Assembly: GCA_902626585.1 (NCBI GenBank)
Contig: CACOGA010000008.1
Coordinates: 19,246 to 83,245, forward strand
Direction of reading: 5' to 3'
Length of the DNA: 64,000 nt
From: an uncultured Bacteroidota bacterium
GTDB lineage: Bacteria > Bacteroidota > Bacteroidia > Flavobacteriales > Flavobacteriaceae
This document shows positions 54,552 to 63,504 of this stretch, piece after piece. The position numbers were made by a program, and so were the translations under genes. Positions within the stretch are counted from its first letter, which is position 1. Each line of letters opens with the position of its first letter. The notes under the pieces are model-generated. The model had not been told where the DNA came from. It searched no databases and was given only the letters and a program-made list of their open reading frames with translations.

Positions 54552-54974
54552 TTAAATAGATTTTTTTAATGTTATTTCTCTTGTTGTGTCATCTATGAAT
54601 TTAATATATATATCTAAGTAATTTTCATAAATTCTATTAATCGCAATTTCAGGCCACTCGATAAAAGAAATAGAAAAGTCATCAAAATATTCATCAAAAC
54701 CGATTACATCCAATTCTGATTCAGATTTTACCCTGTAAAGATCAAAGTGATTAATTTTTTTTCCCGAAATTTTGTATTGGTTAACAATAGAAAATGTAGG
54801 ACTAGTTATATTTTCAGTAACTCCGAGTTCTTTTAATATATAACTAACAATTGTGGTTTTTCCAGACCCTAATTCACCTCTTAATAGAACAACACTAAAA
54901 TTACTGATCTCCCGAGTAATTAACTTTGTTGTTTGGTTAATTTCACTAAGTTTAAATTTGATTTTATTGTTCAT
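54552..54974 (-). CDS. tsaE: tRNA threonylcarbamoyladenosine biosynthesis protein TsaE
   Basis: ATPase partner of TsaB/TsaD in making t6A37 of ANN-decoding tRNAs, 140 residues. P-loop RGELGSGKTTIVSYIL near 33, the switch region TSPTFSIVNQY near 57 and the HFDLYRVKSESEL motif near 75, then FIEWPE near 103. All family landmarks are present. It lies 1 base after porX on the same strand. Confidence 0.95.
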   Translation of the reverse strand: MNNKIKFKLSEINQTTKLITREISNFSVVLLRGELGSGKTTIVSYILKELGVTENITSPTFSIVNQYKISGKKINHFDLYRVKSESELDVIGFDEYFDDFSISFIEWPEIAINRIYENYLDIYIKFIDDTTREITLKKSI

Positions 54975-54975
54975 G

Positions 54976-56523
54976 CTATTTGGGATTTAAAACAATAAAA
55001 GGTATAATCATTTCTTCCATTGAAACACCTCCATGCTGGTAAGTGTTTTTATAATAGTTGCTGTAATGATTATAATTATTTGGATAGACTAAATAAAAAT
55101 CTTCTTTGGCAAAAACATAAGATGAATTAAGTGAGGTTTTTGGCAGTAAAATTTCATGTGGATTATTAAAAATTAGATTATCTTTTTCATTGCATGTAAG
55201 GCTTCTTCCTGTTTTGTATCTTAAGTTTTGACTAGTGTTTCTGTCTCCGATTATTTTAGTTGGATTTTTTACATTTATAGTTCCATGGTCTGTTGTAATT
55301 ATTAATTTAAATCCATATTCACTAGCGCTTTTAATTATTTCAAATAAAGGTGAATTAATGAACCAGCTGTATGTTAGGGATCTGTACGCTTTGTCATTTG
55401 ATGCTAATTCCTTGATCATCTCCATTTCAGTTTTTGAGTGAGAAAGCATATCGACAAAATTATACACAATAGTTGTTAATCCGTTTTGTAATGATTGTTT
55501 AAGATTAGTTGATAGTTTAATGCCATTTTTTAAATTGGTAATCTTGTGATATTCTTGTTTTAAATTTTTATTTCTAAATCTACTTAGATTGTTTTCTAAA
55601 AGTTTTGATTCAAATAAATTTTTACCTCCATCTTCATGGTCATCTTTCCAATATTGAGGAAATTTATCCTTTATTTCTTTAGGCATTAGACCGGAAAAAA
55701 GTGAATTCCGAGCATATTGTGTGCTGGTTGGAAGAATACTGAAATATGGAACTTCCCTTTCCTTATTATAGAAATCAAGAATAGATGGTTCGATAACTCT
55801 CCATTGATCATATCTTAAATTATCAATAACTATAAGAATTAGGGGTTTTTCGTTTAATTCATTAATTAAATATTTTTCAAGAATATTATTTGAAAGTGGA
55901 GGGCTATCATTTTTTTTAATCCATTGTTCATAATTTAATTCAATAAACTTTGAAAAAAGAGAATTTGCCTCGGATTTTTGATTATTTAATATCTCCATCA
56001 TCGTAATATCATTAACATCAGATAATTTAAGTTCCCAATCAATAATTTCTTGATACAATTCAATCCATTCACTCCACGAGTTGATGCTCATCATTTTTAT
56101 TGAGAGTTTTCTAAATTCCTGTTGATAATCAGAAATATTCGAATCCATAATGAGTTTCTTATCCTTCAAATTCTTTTTGAGACTTAGTAGTATCTGATTC
56201 GGATTAACAGGTTTAATCAAATAGTCCGAAATTTCTTTTCCAATAGCATCCTCCATAATATTCTCTTCCTCGCTTTTGGTTATCATAATTACCTTTAGGT
56301 TTCTGTCTATTTTTTTTATTTGTATTAGAGTTTCAATACCACTTAGGCCAGGCATATTTTCATCCAATAATACTGCTTGATATCTGTTATTAGTGATTTT
56401 TTCTATGGCATCGTTTCCATTGTTACAAGTGTCAATTTGGTAACCCTTTTCATTTAAAAAAATAATATGGGATTTTAGTAAATCAATCTGGTCGTCTACC
56501 CAAAGTATTTTTACCTGACTCAT
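54976..56523 (-). CDS. porX: PorX-type response regulator with PglZ domain
   Basis: Two-domain regulator of 515 residues. The N-terminal receiver has the acidic pocket DDQID near 11-15, phospho-acceptor Asp in AVLLDENMPGLSG near 54 and Lys in YLIKPVNPNQILL near 105. The C-terminal PglZ domain of the alkaline-phosphatase superfamily shows VIDNLRYDQWRVIEPSI near 232, FSGLMPKEIKDKFP and ITTDHGTINVKNPTKI near 425. This is the architecture of PorX, which controls type IX secretion genes and gliding in Bacteroidota. Its PorY kinase partner and T9SS structural genes are not in the window. First gene of porX-tsaE-DUF4258. Confidence 0.92.
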   Translation of the reverse strand: MSQVKILWVDDQIDLLKSHIIFLNEKGYQIDTCNNGNDAIEKITNNRYQAVLLDENMPGLSGIETLIQIKKIDRNLKVIMITKSEEENIMEDAIGKEISDYLIKPVNPNQILLSLKKNLKDKKLIMDSNISDYQQEFRKLSIKMMSINSWSEWIELYQEIIDWELKLSDVNDITMMEILNNQKSEANSLFSKFIELNYEQWIKKNDSPPLSNNILEKYLINELNEKPLILIVIDNLRYDQWRVIEPSILDFYNKEREVPYFSILPTSTQYARNSLFSGLMPKEIKDKFPQYWKDDHEDGGKNLFESKLLENNLSRFRNKNLKQEYHKITNLKNGIKLSTNLKQSLQNGLTTIVYNFVDMLSHSKTEMEMIKELASNDKAYRSLTYSWFINSPLFEIIKSASEYGFKLIITTDHGTINVKNPTKIIGDRNTSQNLRYKTGRSLTCNEKDNLIFNNPHEILLPKTSLNSSYVFAKEDFYLVYPNNYNHYSNYYKNTYQHGGVSMEEMIIPFIVLNPK

Positions 56524-56626
56524 GCTCTTGAATATTAGATTTTAAAGTTAACGTAATATAATTAACAACAACATAATAATTAGATAATTTAACAAAGCTT
56601 TAAACCTTATATGTCAGGAAATTTCA

Positions 56627-56634
56627 TAATTTTG
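56627..56634 (+). promoter_or_regulatory. -7 box for the lpxD operon
   Basis: TAATTTTG matches TAnnTTTG and ends 6 bases before ATG 56641. It lies inside the longest possible lpxD frame, so it supports the internal ATG as start. Confidence 0.45.
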
Positions 56635-56640
56635 ACCTCT

Positions 56641-57669
56641 ATGAAACTAACCGTTGCTGGACTAGCAAAAATATTAAAGGGAAAATTTGTAGGTGAAGGT
56701 GATACACCTTTAAAAAATCTTTCAAAAATTGAAGATGCTAAACCGGGTGATATTACATTTATATCAAATCCAAAATATTTAGTTTGGTTGTATAAAACTG
56801 ATGCATCTGTTGTAATTGTGAATAAAGACTTGAAGTATGATCATGAAAAAATTAAAAATTTAATTTTAGTTGATGATGCTTACTTGTCATTTAATTTATT
56901 ACTTAACAAGTTCTCGCAAAGTAAATTGAGTCATAAGGGTATTCATCAGACCTCTTCAATTCATAAATCCACACAACTCGCTAAAAATGTTTCAATTGGA
57001 CAATTTTCTGTTGTTGGTCAGAATTGTATTATTGGGCAAAATGTAATAATAATGGATAATGTTTCCATTCAAGATAATGTTTCAATTGGTGACAATTGTG
57101 TCATCTACTCTGGTGTAAGAATTTATGACAGTGCTGTTATTGGTAGTGATTGTATTTTGCATTCTAATTGTGTTATTGGTTCTGATGGTTTTGGTTTTGC
57201 CCCAAATGAAAAAGGTGAATATATAAAGACTCCTCAGATAGGAAATGTTAAAATTGGTGATAAAGTTGAAATTGGTTCAAACTCTTCAATTGATCGTGCA
57301 ACCCTTGGGTCAACTGTAATCGGTAATGGTGTAAAAATTGATAATTTGGTGCAAATAGCTCACAATGTTACTATCGGAAAAAATACTGTTATTGCTGGAC
57401 AATGTGGTATAGCTGGGTCTACAAAAGTTGGCGAAAATTGTCAAATTGGAGGTCAAGTTGGAATCATAGGACATTTGGTTATTGGAAATAATGTTAGAAT
57501 TAATGGTCAAGCAGGAGTATTTAGTAATATTAAAGATAATTCAATCATTAAGGGAACTCCCGCTATAAATGAAAGGACTTTTAACAGATCTTATGTTTAT
57601 TTTAGAAACTTAGAAAAAATCGTTGGTGATATTAATGATTTAAAGAAATTAAATGATAACAACAACTAA
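56641..57669 (+). CDS. lpxD: UDP-3-O-acylglucosamine N-acyltransferase
   Basis: Third lipid A enzyme, adding a 3-hydroxyacyl chain to the amine, 342 residues. The uridine-binding N-terminal domain has [20 protein letters not shown] (about 29-48). A left-handed beta helix of hexapeptide repeats follows ([20 protein letters not shown] and on). The catalytic His is in [14 protein letters not shown] near 240, and [14 protein letters not shown] near 180 is typical. The start is ATG 56641 ([12 protein letters not shown]), not the ATG at 56611, because of the promoter box between. Overlaps lpxC-fabZ by 17 bases. Confidence 0.94.
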   Translation: MKLTVAGLAKILKGKFVGEGDTPLKNLSKIEDAKPGDITFISNPKYLVWLYKTDASVVIVNKDLKYDHEKIKNLILVDDAYLSFNLLLNKFSQSKLSHKGIHQTSSIHKSTQLAKNVSIGQFSVVGQNCIIGQNVIIMDNVSIQDNVSIGDNCVIYSGVRIYDSAVIGSDCILHSNCVIGSDGFGFAPNEKGEYIKTPQIGNVKIGDKVEIGSNSSIDRATLGSTVIGNGVKIDNLVQIAHNVTIGKNTVIAGQCGIAGSTKVGENCQIGGQVGIIGHLVIGNNVRINGQAGVFSNIKDNSIIKGTPAINERTFNRSYVYFRNLEKIVGDINDLKKLNDNNN

Positions 57670-59056
57670 ATATAATCAAACTACTATTTCAAAAAAGGTT
57701 ACCCTAGATGGTGTAGGTTTACACACTGGTAAAGATGTAACACTTACATTTAATCCTTCTGAAGCAAATACAGGTTATGTTTTTAAAAGGATTGATTTAA
57801 AAGATATGCCATTAGTGGAGGCAGATATAAATTATGTTACAAATACTGAGAGAGGTACTTGTTTAAATAAGAACAACGTAATAATTCAAACATGCGAGCA
57901 TGTTTTAGCATCTTTGGTTGGTTTGGAGATCGATAATGTATTAATTGAACTCAACGCATCTGAACCACCAATCATGGATGGCTCTTCAAAGTTTTTCGTT
58001 GAAGCTTTGGAAAAAGCTGGCATCAAGGAGTTAGATGAAAAAAGAAAGGAATTTATTGTAAAAAATGTTATTTCATTCAAAGATGAAAATACCGGTAGTG
58101 AAATTACAATTATTCCATCTAAAGAGTATCAAGTAACAACAATGGTTGACTTTGGTACCAAAATTTTAGGTACTCAGAATGCTTCAATCTCATCCATTAG
58201 TCAGTTTAAAACCGATATTTCAAATTGTAGAACATTTAGCTTTCTACATGAAATTGAAATGCTTCTAAGTAAAGGGCTTATCAAAGGTGGGGATCTGAAT
58301 AACGCTATTGTGTATGTTGATAAACCATTATCAAACTCAACAATGGAAAAATTAAAAAAGGCATTCAATAAGGAAAAAATTAAAGTTAAATCTAACGGGA
58401 TTTTAGATAACCTAACACTACATTATCCAAATGAAGCGGCAAGACATAAGTTGCTTGACGTTATTGGTGACTTAGCTTTGATAGGTACTAAAATAAGGGG
58501 TAAGGTTATAGCCAATAAACCTGGACATTATATAAACACTAAATTTTCTAAAAAAATGAAAGACATTATTAGAGATTCGAAGATGAACGATATTCCTCAG
58601 ATTAACGTTTATTCCAAGCCAATTATGGATACTACCAAGATAATGGAAATTTTACCACATAGACCTCCCTTTCTATTTATTGATAAAATCTATGAATTAT
58701 CCGATGACTTGGTTATTGGGGTTAAAAACGTAACTATTGATGAAGATTTTTTTAAAGGTCATTTTCCCGATTATCCTGTAATGCCCGGCGTTATTATAAT
58801 TGAAGCAATGGCGCAGATGGGTGGGATTTTAGTAATGTCAAAACTTGATGATCCACAAAATTATTTAACTTTCTTTGCAAAAATTGATAAAGTTAGATTT
58901 AGAAATAAAGTACTCCCTGGTGATACAATCATCTTTAAATGTTCACTGATTGGACCATTCAGAAGAGGTATATGTCATATGCAAGGACTGGCGTATGCTA
59001 ACGGAAAACTATGTGCTGAAGCTGAGCTCACAGCCCAAATTACTAAAGTTAAATAA
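57653..59056 (+). CDS. lpxC/fabZ: Fused LpxC deacetylase / FabZ dehydratase
   Basis: Bifunctional protein of 467 residues characteristic of Bacteroidota. The N-terminal LpxC (about 1-310) commits to lipid [15 protein letters not shown] near 15, [13 protein letters not shown] with zinc His near 82, [12 protein letters not shown], and the [14 protein letters not shown] segment near 262 with the second zinc His and Asp. The C-terminal FabZ (about 320-465), dehydrating 3-hydroxyacyl-ACP, has [14 protein letters not shown] near 340, [20 protein letters not shown] near 376 holding catalytic His and Glu. Fusion probably balances fatty acid and lipid A synthesis. Confidence 0.97.
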   Translation: MITTTKYNQTTISKKVTLDGVGLHTGKDVTLTFNPSEANTGYVFKRIDLKDMPLVEADINYVTNTERGTCLNKNNVIIQTCEHVLASLVGLEIDNVLIELNASEPPIMDGSSKFFVEALEKAGIKELDEKRKEFIVKNVISFKDENTGSEITIIPSKEYQVTTMVDFGTKILGTQNASISSISQFKTDISNCRTFSFLHEIEMLLSKGLIKGGDLNNAIVYVDKPLSNSTMEKLKKAFNKEKIKVKSNGILDNLTLHYPNEAARHKLLDVIGDLALIGTKIRGKVIANKPGHYINTKFSKKMKDIIRDSKMNDIPQINVYSKPIMDTTKIMEILPHRPPFLFIDKIYELSDDLVIGVKNVTIDEDFFKGHFPDYPVMPGVIIIEAMAQMGGILVMSKLDDPQNYLTFFAKIDKVRFRNKVLPGDTIIFKCSLIGPFRRGICHMQGLAYANGKLCAEAELTAQITKVK

Positions 59057-59057
59057 C

Positions 59058-59843
59058 ATGAAACAACCACTTTCTTATATTCATCCAAATGCAAAAATTG
59101 CTAAAAGTGTAGTTATAGATCCATTCACATCCATTGACGGGGATGTTGTGATTGGAGAAGGCTCAATAATTGGCTCTAATGTTTCGATCATGGACGGTGC
59201 CCGAATTGGTAAGAATTGTAATATATTTCCAGGAGCGGTAATTTCTGCAAATCCTCAAGATTTAAAATATAATAATGAGAAAACATATGTTGAAATTGGT
59301 GATAATGTTACCATTAGAGAATGTGTTACCATAAATAAAGGAACAAACGATAGACAAAAAACAGTTATCGGAAATAATTGCCTAATTATGGCTTATTCTC
59401 ACATTGCGCACGATTGTTTTGTTGGTGACAATTGTATTTTCTCAAATAATACAACCTTGGCTGGACATGTAACTGTTGGAGATTATGTTATTATTTCTGG
59501 TTTAACGGCTATTCATCAGTTCTGCTCAATCGGTAATCACGCTTTTGTCACCGGTGGTTCTTTGGTTAGAAAAGATGTCCCACCATATGTTAAAGCCGCC
59601 AGAGAACCTCTTTCGTATGTTGGAATTAATTCTGTAGGTTTAAGAAGGAGGGGATTTGATTCAAAAAAAATCAGAGAGATTCAAAATATATATAGACTGT
59701 TATATCAAAAAAATTATAACAACTCACAAGCATGTGAAATTATTGAAGCTGAAATGGAGGCTTCAAATGAAAGAGACGAAATACTAATGTTTATTAAAAA
59801 CTCACATAGGGGTATTATGAAGGGTTACACAAAATCAAGCTAG
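59058..59843 (+). CDS. lpxA: UDP-N-acetylglucosamine acyltransferase
   Basis: First lipid A enzyme, O-acylating UDP-GlcNAc, 261 residues, normal length. Hexapeptide-repeat beta helix from IHPNAKIAKSVVIDPF on; the catalytic His is in YSHIAHDCFVGDN near 118; HQFCSIGNHAFVTGGS near 155 and the C-terminal GINSVGLRRRGFDSKKI near 195 are diagnostic. Start ATG 59058, 1 base after lpxC-fabZ stop; the frame also extends upstream within lpxC-fabZ, which is rejected as start. Confidence 0.96.
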   Translation: MKQPLSYIHPNAKIAKSVVIDPFTSIDGDVVIGEGSIIGSNVSIMDGARIGKNCNIFPGAVISANPQDLKYNNEKTYVEIGDNVTIRECVTINKGTNDRQKTVIGNNCLIMAYSHIAHDCFVGDNCIFSNNTTLAGHVTVGDYVIISGLTAIHQFCSIGNHAFVTGGSLVRKDVPPYVKAAREPLSYVGINSVGLRRRGFDSKKIREIQNIYRLLYQKNYNNSQACEIIEAEMEASNERDEILMFIKNSHRGIMKGYTKSS

Positions 59844-59844
59844 A

Positions 59845-60411
59845 ATGAGTACAACATCAGACATAAGAAATGGTTTATGTATAAAATACAACCACGATAT
59901 TTACAAGATTATTGAGTTTTTGCATGTGAAACCTGGTAAAGGGCCAGCTTTTGTAAGAACAAAATTAAAGAGTTTAACCAGTGGTAAGGTTGTTGATAAT
60001 ACATTTTCCGCTGGTCATAAAATAGACGTTGTCAGGGTCGAAACTAATAAGTTTCAATTTTTATACAATGATTCAACAACATATCATTTTATGAATACAG
60101 ACGATTATAATCAAATTTCAATCGAAGAAAAATTTTTAGATAATCCGCAGCTAATGAAAGAAGGTGAAATAGTAACGGTAATTACCAATTCTGAAACAAA
60201 TTTACCGCTTTCTGTTGAAATGCCTCCAAATGTTGTATTAGAGGTTGTTTCAACTGAGCCAGGGGTTAAAGGTAATACGGCTACCAATGCAACGAAACCA
60301 GCAACATTAGAGACTGGTGCAGTTGTCAATGTTCCATTATTTATTAATGAAGGAGATAAAATTAAAGTTGACACAGTTAGAGGAAATTATAAAGAAAGAT
60401 ACAAAGAATAA
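59845..60411 (+). CDS. efp: Elongation factor P
   Basis: Translation factor relieving stalls at polyproline, 188 residues. KPGKGPAFVRTKLKSL near 30 holds the tip lysine that is modified in many bacteria; DVRVETNKFQ, YHFMNTDDYNQI near 77 and the C-terminal KGNTATNATKPATLETGAVVNVPLFINEGDKI follow the family pattern through the EF-P signature. Starts 1 base after lpxA stop; sucD starts on its last base (TAATG). Confidence 0.97.
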   Translation: MSTTSDIRNGLCIKYNHDIYKIIEFLHVKPGKGPAFVRTKLKSLTSGKVVDNTFSAGHKIDVVRVETNKFQFLYNDSTTYHFMNTDDYNQISIEEKFLDNPQLMKEGEIVTVITNSETNLPLSVEMPPNVVLEVVSTEPGVKGNTATNATKPATLETGAVVNVPLFINEGDKIKVDTVRGNYKERYKE

Positions 60412-61286
60412 TGAGTGTATTAGTTAATAAAAATTCAAAGATTATTGTCCAGGGTTTTACTGGCAAAGAAGGTACTTTTCATGCTTCGCAAATGATTGAG
60501 TATGGAACAAATATTGTTGGTGGTGTTACCCCTAATAAGGGTGGACAAGAACATTTAGAGCTTCCTGTCTTCAACTCTGTTGCTGATGCAATTCAGGAAA
60601 CTAATGCTAACACTAGCATTATATTTGTACCCCCGGCTTTTGCTGCTAATGCAATTATTGAATCTGTTGAAGCAGGTATTGATGTTGTCATTGCTATCAC
60701 AGAAGGTATCCCTGTGAAAGATATGATTAAAGTAAACAATATGATAAAAAACAGTGAAACGGTTTTGGTTGGACCAAATTGTCCTGGAGTGATTACCCCT
60801 GGGGAAGCAAAGGTAGGAATTATGCCTGGATTCATATTTAAAAAAGGGAATGTTGGGATAGTTTCAAAGTCAGGTACTCTTACATATGAAGCAGCTGATC
60901 AAGTTGTAAAACAAGGATTAGGAATATCAACAGCTATTGGAATTGGTGGTGACCCTATCATTGGAACTACTGTTAAAGACGCGTTACAGTTATTTATTGA
61001 TGACCCCGATACTGAAATCATAGTATTGATTGGTGAAATAGGAGGACAACTGGAGGCAGATGCCGCCAGATGGTATGCACAATCTAATTCAAAAAAACCT
61101 ATTATAGGATTTATTGCTGGTGAAACTGCTCCTGCAGGTAGAACTATGGGTCATGCTGGGGCTATTGTTGGGGGAACTGATGACACAGCTGCTGCAAAAA
61201 AAAGAATTTTAAATGAATCAGGTATTCACGTTGTAGACTCGCCAGCTGATATTGGAAAAAAAGTATTTGAAATTTATAACAAATAA
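60411..61286 (+). CDS. sucD: Succinyl-CoA synthetase, alpha subunit
   Basis: TCA-cycle enzyme making succinate plus ATP/GTP, 291 residues. CoA-binding Rossmann part: GFTGKEGTFHASQMIEYGT near 16 and GGVTPNKGGQEHL; phosphohistidine region GHAGAIVGGTDDTAAAKK near 245; GIGGDPIIGTTVKDAL near 178. The sucC beta-subunit gene is not in the window; separated sucC/sucD is usual in Flavobacteriia. Cotranscribed with efp (1-base overlap) and followed by fabG after 1 base. Confidence 0.96.
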   Translation: MSVLVNKNSKIIVQGFTGKEGTFHASQMIEYGTNIVGGVTPNKGGQEHLELPVFNSVADAIQETNANTSIIFVPPAFAANAIIESVEAGIDVVIAITEGIPVKDMIKVNNMIKNSETVLVGPNCPGVITPGEAKVGIMPGFIFKKGNVGIVSKSGTLTYEAADQVVKQGLGISTAIGIGGDPIIGTTVKDALQLFIDDPDTEIIVLIGEIGGQLEADAARWYAQSNSKKPIIGFIAGETAPAGRTMGHAGAIVGGTDDTAAAKKRILNESGIHVVDSPADIGKKVFEIYNK

Positions 61287-61287
61287 T

Positions 61288-62034
61288 ATGAAAATTTTAA
61301 AAGATAAAACAGCTATAATTACTGGTGCAACAAGGGGTATTGGTAGGGGTATAGCGGAAACATTTGCTAAACAAGGCGCAAATGTTCTATTTACATACTC
61401 TAGCTCTTCAGATTTAGCTAATGAAATTGAAAACGAATTATCAAAAGAGAATGTAATAGTTAAAGGATATAAATCTGACGCTTCAAGTTTTGAAGATTGT
61501 CAAAAATTAGTTGAGAAAATTAATAAAGATTTTGACGTAATTGATATTCTAATAAACAATGCAGGTATTACCAGAGATAATTTACTAATGAGAATGCAAG
61601 AAGAAGATTTTGATAAAGTCATGAATGTAAATTTAAAATCTGTATTTAACATGACTAAAGCAATTCAAAGGACTATGCTAAAACAAAGATTTGGCTCTAT
61701 AATAAATATGAGCTCAGTCGTAGGTGTTAAAGGAAATGCAGGACAATCTAATTATGCAGCATCTAAAGCCGGAATCATAGGCTTTTCAAAGTCAATCGCA
61801 CTTGAGTTGGGTTCAAGAAATATTAGATGTAATGTTATTGCCCCAGGTTTTATTGAAACAGAAATGACTGATGCTTTAGACGAAAAAATAATTGAAGAAT
61901 GGAGAAATTCCATTCCTTTGAAAAGAGGTGGCACTCCTTTTGATATAGCCAATACATGTGTTTGGCTTGGAAGTGATATGTCATCTTACATTACAGGGCA
62001 AACCATCCATGTAAATGGTGGTTTATTAACTTAA
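61288..62034 (+). CDS. fabG: 3-oxoacyl-ACP reductase FabG
   Basis: NADPH-dependent short-chain dehydrogenase of fatty acid elongation, 248 residues. Cofactor motif GATRGIGRGIAE near 12, NNAGITRDNLLMRMQEEDFD near 86 (FabG-typical), catalytic Ser in INMSSVVGVKGN near 138, YAASK near 153 and PGFIETEMTD near 184. Start ATG 61288, 1 base after sucD stop; an upstream TTG within sucD is rejected. It sits with lipid A genes needing hydroxyacyl-ACP supply. Confidence 0.93.
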   Translation: MKILKDKTAIITGATRGIGRGIAETFAKQGANVLFTYSSSSDLANEIENELSKENVIVKGYKSDASSFEDCQKLVEKINKDFDVIDILINNAGITRDNLLMRMQEEDFDKVMNVNLKSVFNMTKAIQRTMLKQRFGSIINMSSVVGVKGNAGQSNYAASKAGIIGFSKSIALELGSRNIRCNVIAPGFIETEMTDALDEKIIEEWRNSIPLKRGGTPFDIANTCVWLGSDMSSYITGQTIHVNGGLLT

Positions 62035-62057
62035 AACTAAATTAAAAATTAATAATT

Positions 62058-62873
62058 ATGAATAATTTACCTAAAATTGGAGTCCCTCTGTTAATTGCAT
62101 TAACATTTGGATTATTACTCGTTGCTAAATCAATCGTGACTATAGGAAGTGGAGAAGCAGGAGTAGAGTATAGGCTATTTGGCGGTGGTGTTGTTACAGA
62201 CGAGCCTCCTTTAGATGAAGGCTTAAGATTTATTTTACCATGGAATTCTGTTTTTATTTATGAAGTAAGACAACAAGAAGTTTTTGAAAAAATGAATGTT
62301 CTTTCCTCAAACGGATTAGATATTCAGCTTGAAGCTTCAGCTTGGTTCCAACCTAAATATGAAGATTTGGGAAAACTACATAAAGAAAAAAGTGAGGCAT
62401 ATAAACAACGTATTCTTTTACCCGCGATTAGATCTGCTGCTAGAAGTGTTGTCGGTAGATATACCCCAGAACAACTATATTCGTCCAAAAGAGATGCAAT
62501 TCAAACTGAAATTTTCGTGGAAACACAGAAAATTGTTGATGATCAGTATATTCAGTTAAATGAAATACTAGTTAGAGATGTTACGCTTCCTCCCTCTATT
62601 AAAGAAGCTATTGAGAGAAAGTTAAAGCAAGAACAAGAATCACTGGAGTATGAATTCAGACTTGTAACTGCAGAAAAAGAAGCTGATAAGCAAAGGATTG
62701 AAGCTAGAGGTAAGGCAGATGCAAATAGAATTTTAGCAGCATCCCTAACCCCCAATATTTTAAGGGATAAGGGTATTGAGGCAACCTTAAAGTTGGCACA
62801 GTCAAATAATTCTAAGGTTGTTGTTGTTGGAAGTGGAGATGATGGATTACCTCTTATATTAGGAAATAATTAA
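62058..62873 (+). CDS. Prohibitin-like SPFH domain protein
   Basis: Membrane-anchored protein of 271 residues: an N-terminal helix (IGVPLLIALTFGLLLVAKSIV), then the SPFH/Band 7 domain (GEAGVEYRLFGGGV near 33, LDEGLRFILPWNSVFIYEVR near 53, SARSVVGRYTPEQL near 130) and a helical coiled-coil region (RKLKQEQESLEYEFRLVTAEKEADKQRIEARGKADANR). Such proteins form large rings in membrane microdomains or with proteases. It is 23 bases after fabG and is closed by a terminator, so it is the last gene of the lpxD-fabG run. Confidence 0.92.
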   Translation: MNNLPKIGVPLLIALTFGLLLVAKSIVTIGSGEAGVEYRLFGGGVVTDEPPLDEGLRFILPWNSVFIYEVRQQEVFEKMNVLSSNGLDIQLEASAWFQPKYEDLGKLHKEKSEAYKQRILLPAIRSAARSVVGRYTPEQLYSSKRDAIQTEIFVETQKIVDDQYIQLNEILVRDVTLPPSIKEAIERKLKQEQESLEYEFRLVTAEKEADKQRIEARGKADANRILAASLTPNILRDKGIEATLKLAQSNNSKVVVVGSGDDGLPLILGNN

Positions 62874-62896
62874 TGGTTTAATAAACATAACTACAT

Positions 62897-62927
62897 AAAA
62901 AAAGCACCTCATCTAGGTGCTTTTTTT
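62897..62927. terminator. Bidirectional terminator between SPFH and lipoprotein genes
   Basis: Stem GCACCT (62904-62909) and AGGTGC (62915-62920) with a CATCT loop, flanked by seven A on the left (62897-62903) and seven T on the right (62921-62927). It can end transcription from both sides, and convergent genes do lie on both sides. Confidence 0.9.
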
Positions 62928-62951
62928 AGATATTATAAATTGAATTGTTAT

Positions 62952-63482
62952 TTATTCATTGGTTTCATCAACAATTTCTTGTGAATAAGAATTCCACATT
63001 ACAATTTTACCATCAATAATGTAGTATCTATTCATTACTCTAAAATTGTCGACATTTCCATCTTGAGTAGTAAATGTCCCTAAAAGGTCAGCGTGAACAT
63101 GTTCACCACCCGAGGATGGATCTAAATCAACTGAAAATAAATTTGTAAAAGTCCAAGTTAGCTTACTTCCATTTGAATCCCATACAGAATCATTATATTT
63201 CCATCTATCGATAAAGTCATCAACTGATGACCATGTATTACCCCCTGATGGAGTAATTGAAGCTGTGTCAGAAATGTATGTCCTCATTTCTTCATAATTC
63301 CTAGCCTGCCATGCAGCATCCATAGCTTTAGCTACATCAACAGCACTTTGTGTTCCTATATGCCATTTCATTTCCTCAACTCCTTCCCAAGAAGACATTC
63401 CTACACTTCTTTCGGGAGAGTTACAACTAACAATAAATAAACAAATCATTGAAAGTGAAAGTAAATATTTTAAGTGTTTCAT
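62952..63482 (-). CDS. Lipoprotein with NTF2-like (SnoaL-type) domain
   Basis: A 176-residue lipoprotein with signal MKHLKYLLSLSMICLFIVSC. The mature part has an alpha-helical start (MKWHIGTQSAVDVAKAMDAAWQARNYEEMRTYISDTASI) and a beta sheet end (MNRYYIIDGKIVMWNSYSQ), the pattern of NTF2-like folds that bind small ligands. It is similar to the next gene (YYVIDGK.V.WN; SVDLDPS.GGEHV), so the pair is a tandem duplication. No active-site assignment is possible. Confidence 0.72.
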   Translation of the reverse strand: MKHLKYLLSLSMICLFIVSCNSPERSVGMSSWEGVEEMKWHIGTQSAVDVAKAMDAAWQARNYEEMRTYISDTASITPSGGNTWSSVDDFIDRWKYNDSVWDSNGSKLTWTFTNLFSVDLDPSSGGEHVHADLLGTFTTQDGNVDNFRVMNRYYIIDGKIVMWNSYSQEIVDETNE

Positions 63483-63504
63483 AGTATTAATTTTAAATTA
63501 GTTA

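Noticed and set aside
58950..59057. N-terminal extension of lpxA into lpxC-fabZ
   Set aside because: LpxA proteins begin near the ATG at 59058 and the extension lacks acyltransferase sequence.
61252..61287. N-terminal extension of fabG from a TTG inside sucD
   Set aside because: FabG normally starts right before the cofactor motif; ATG 61288 gives the standard length.
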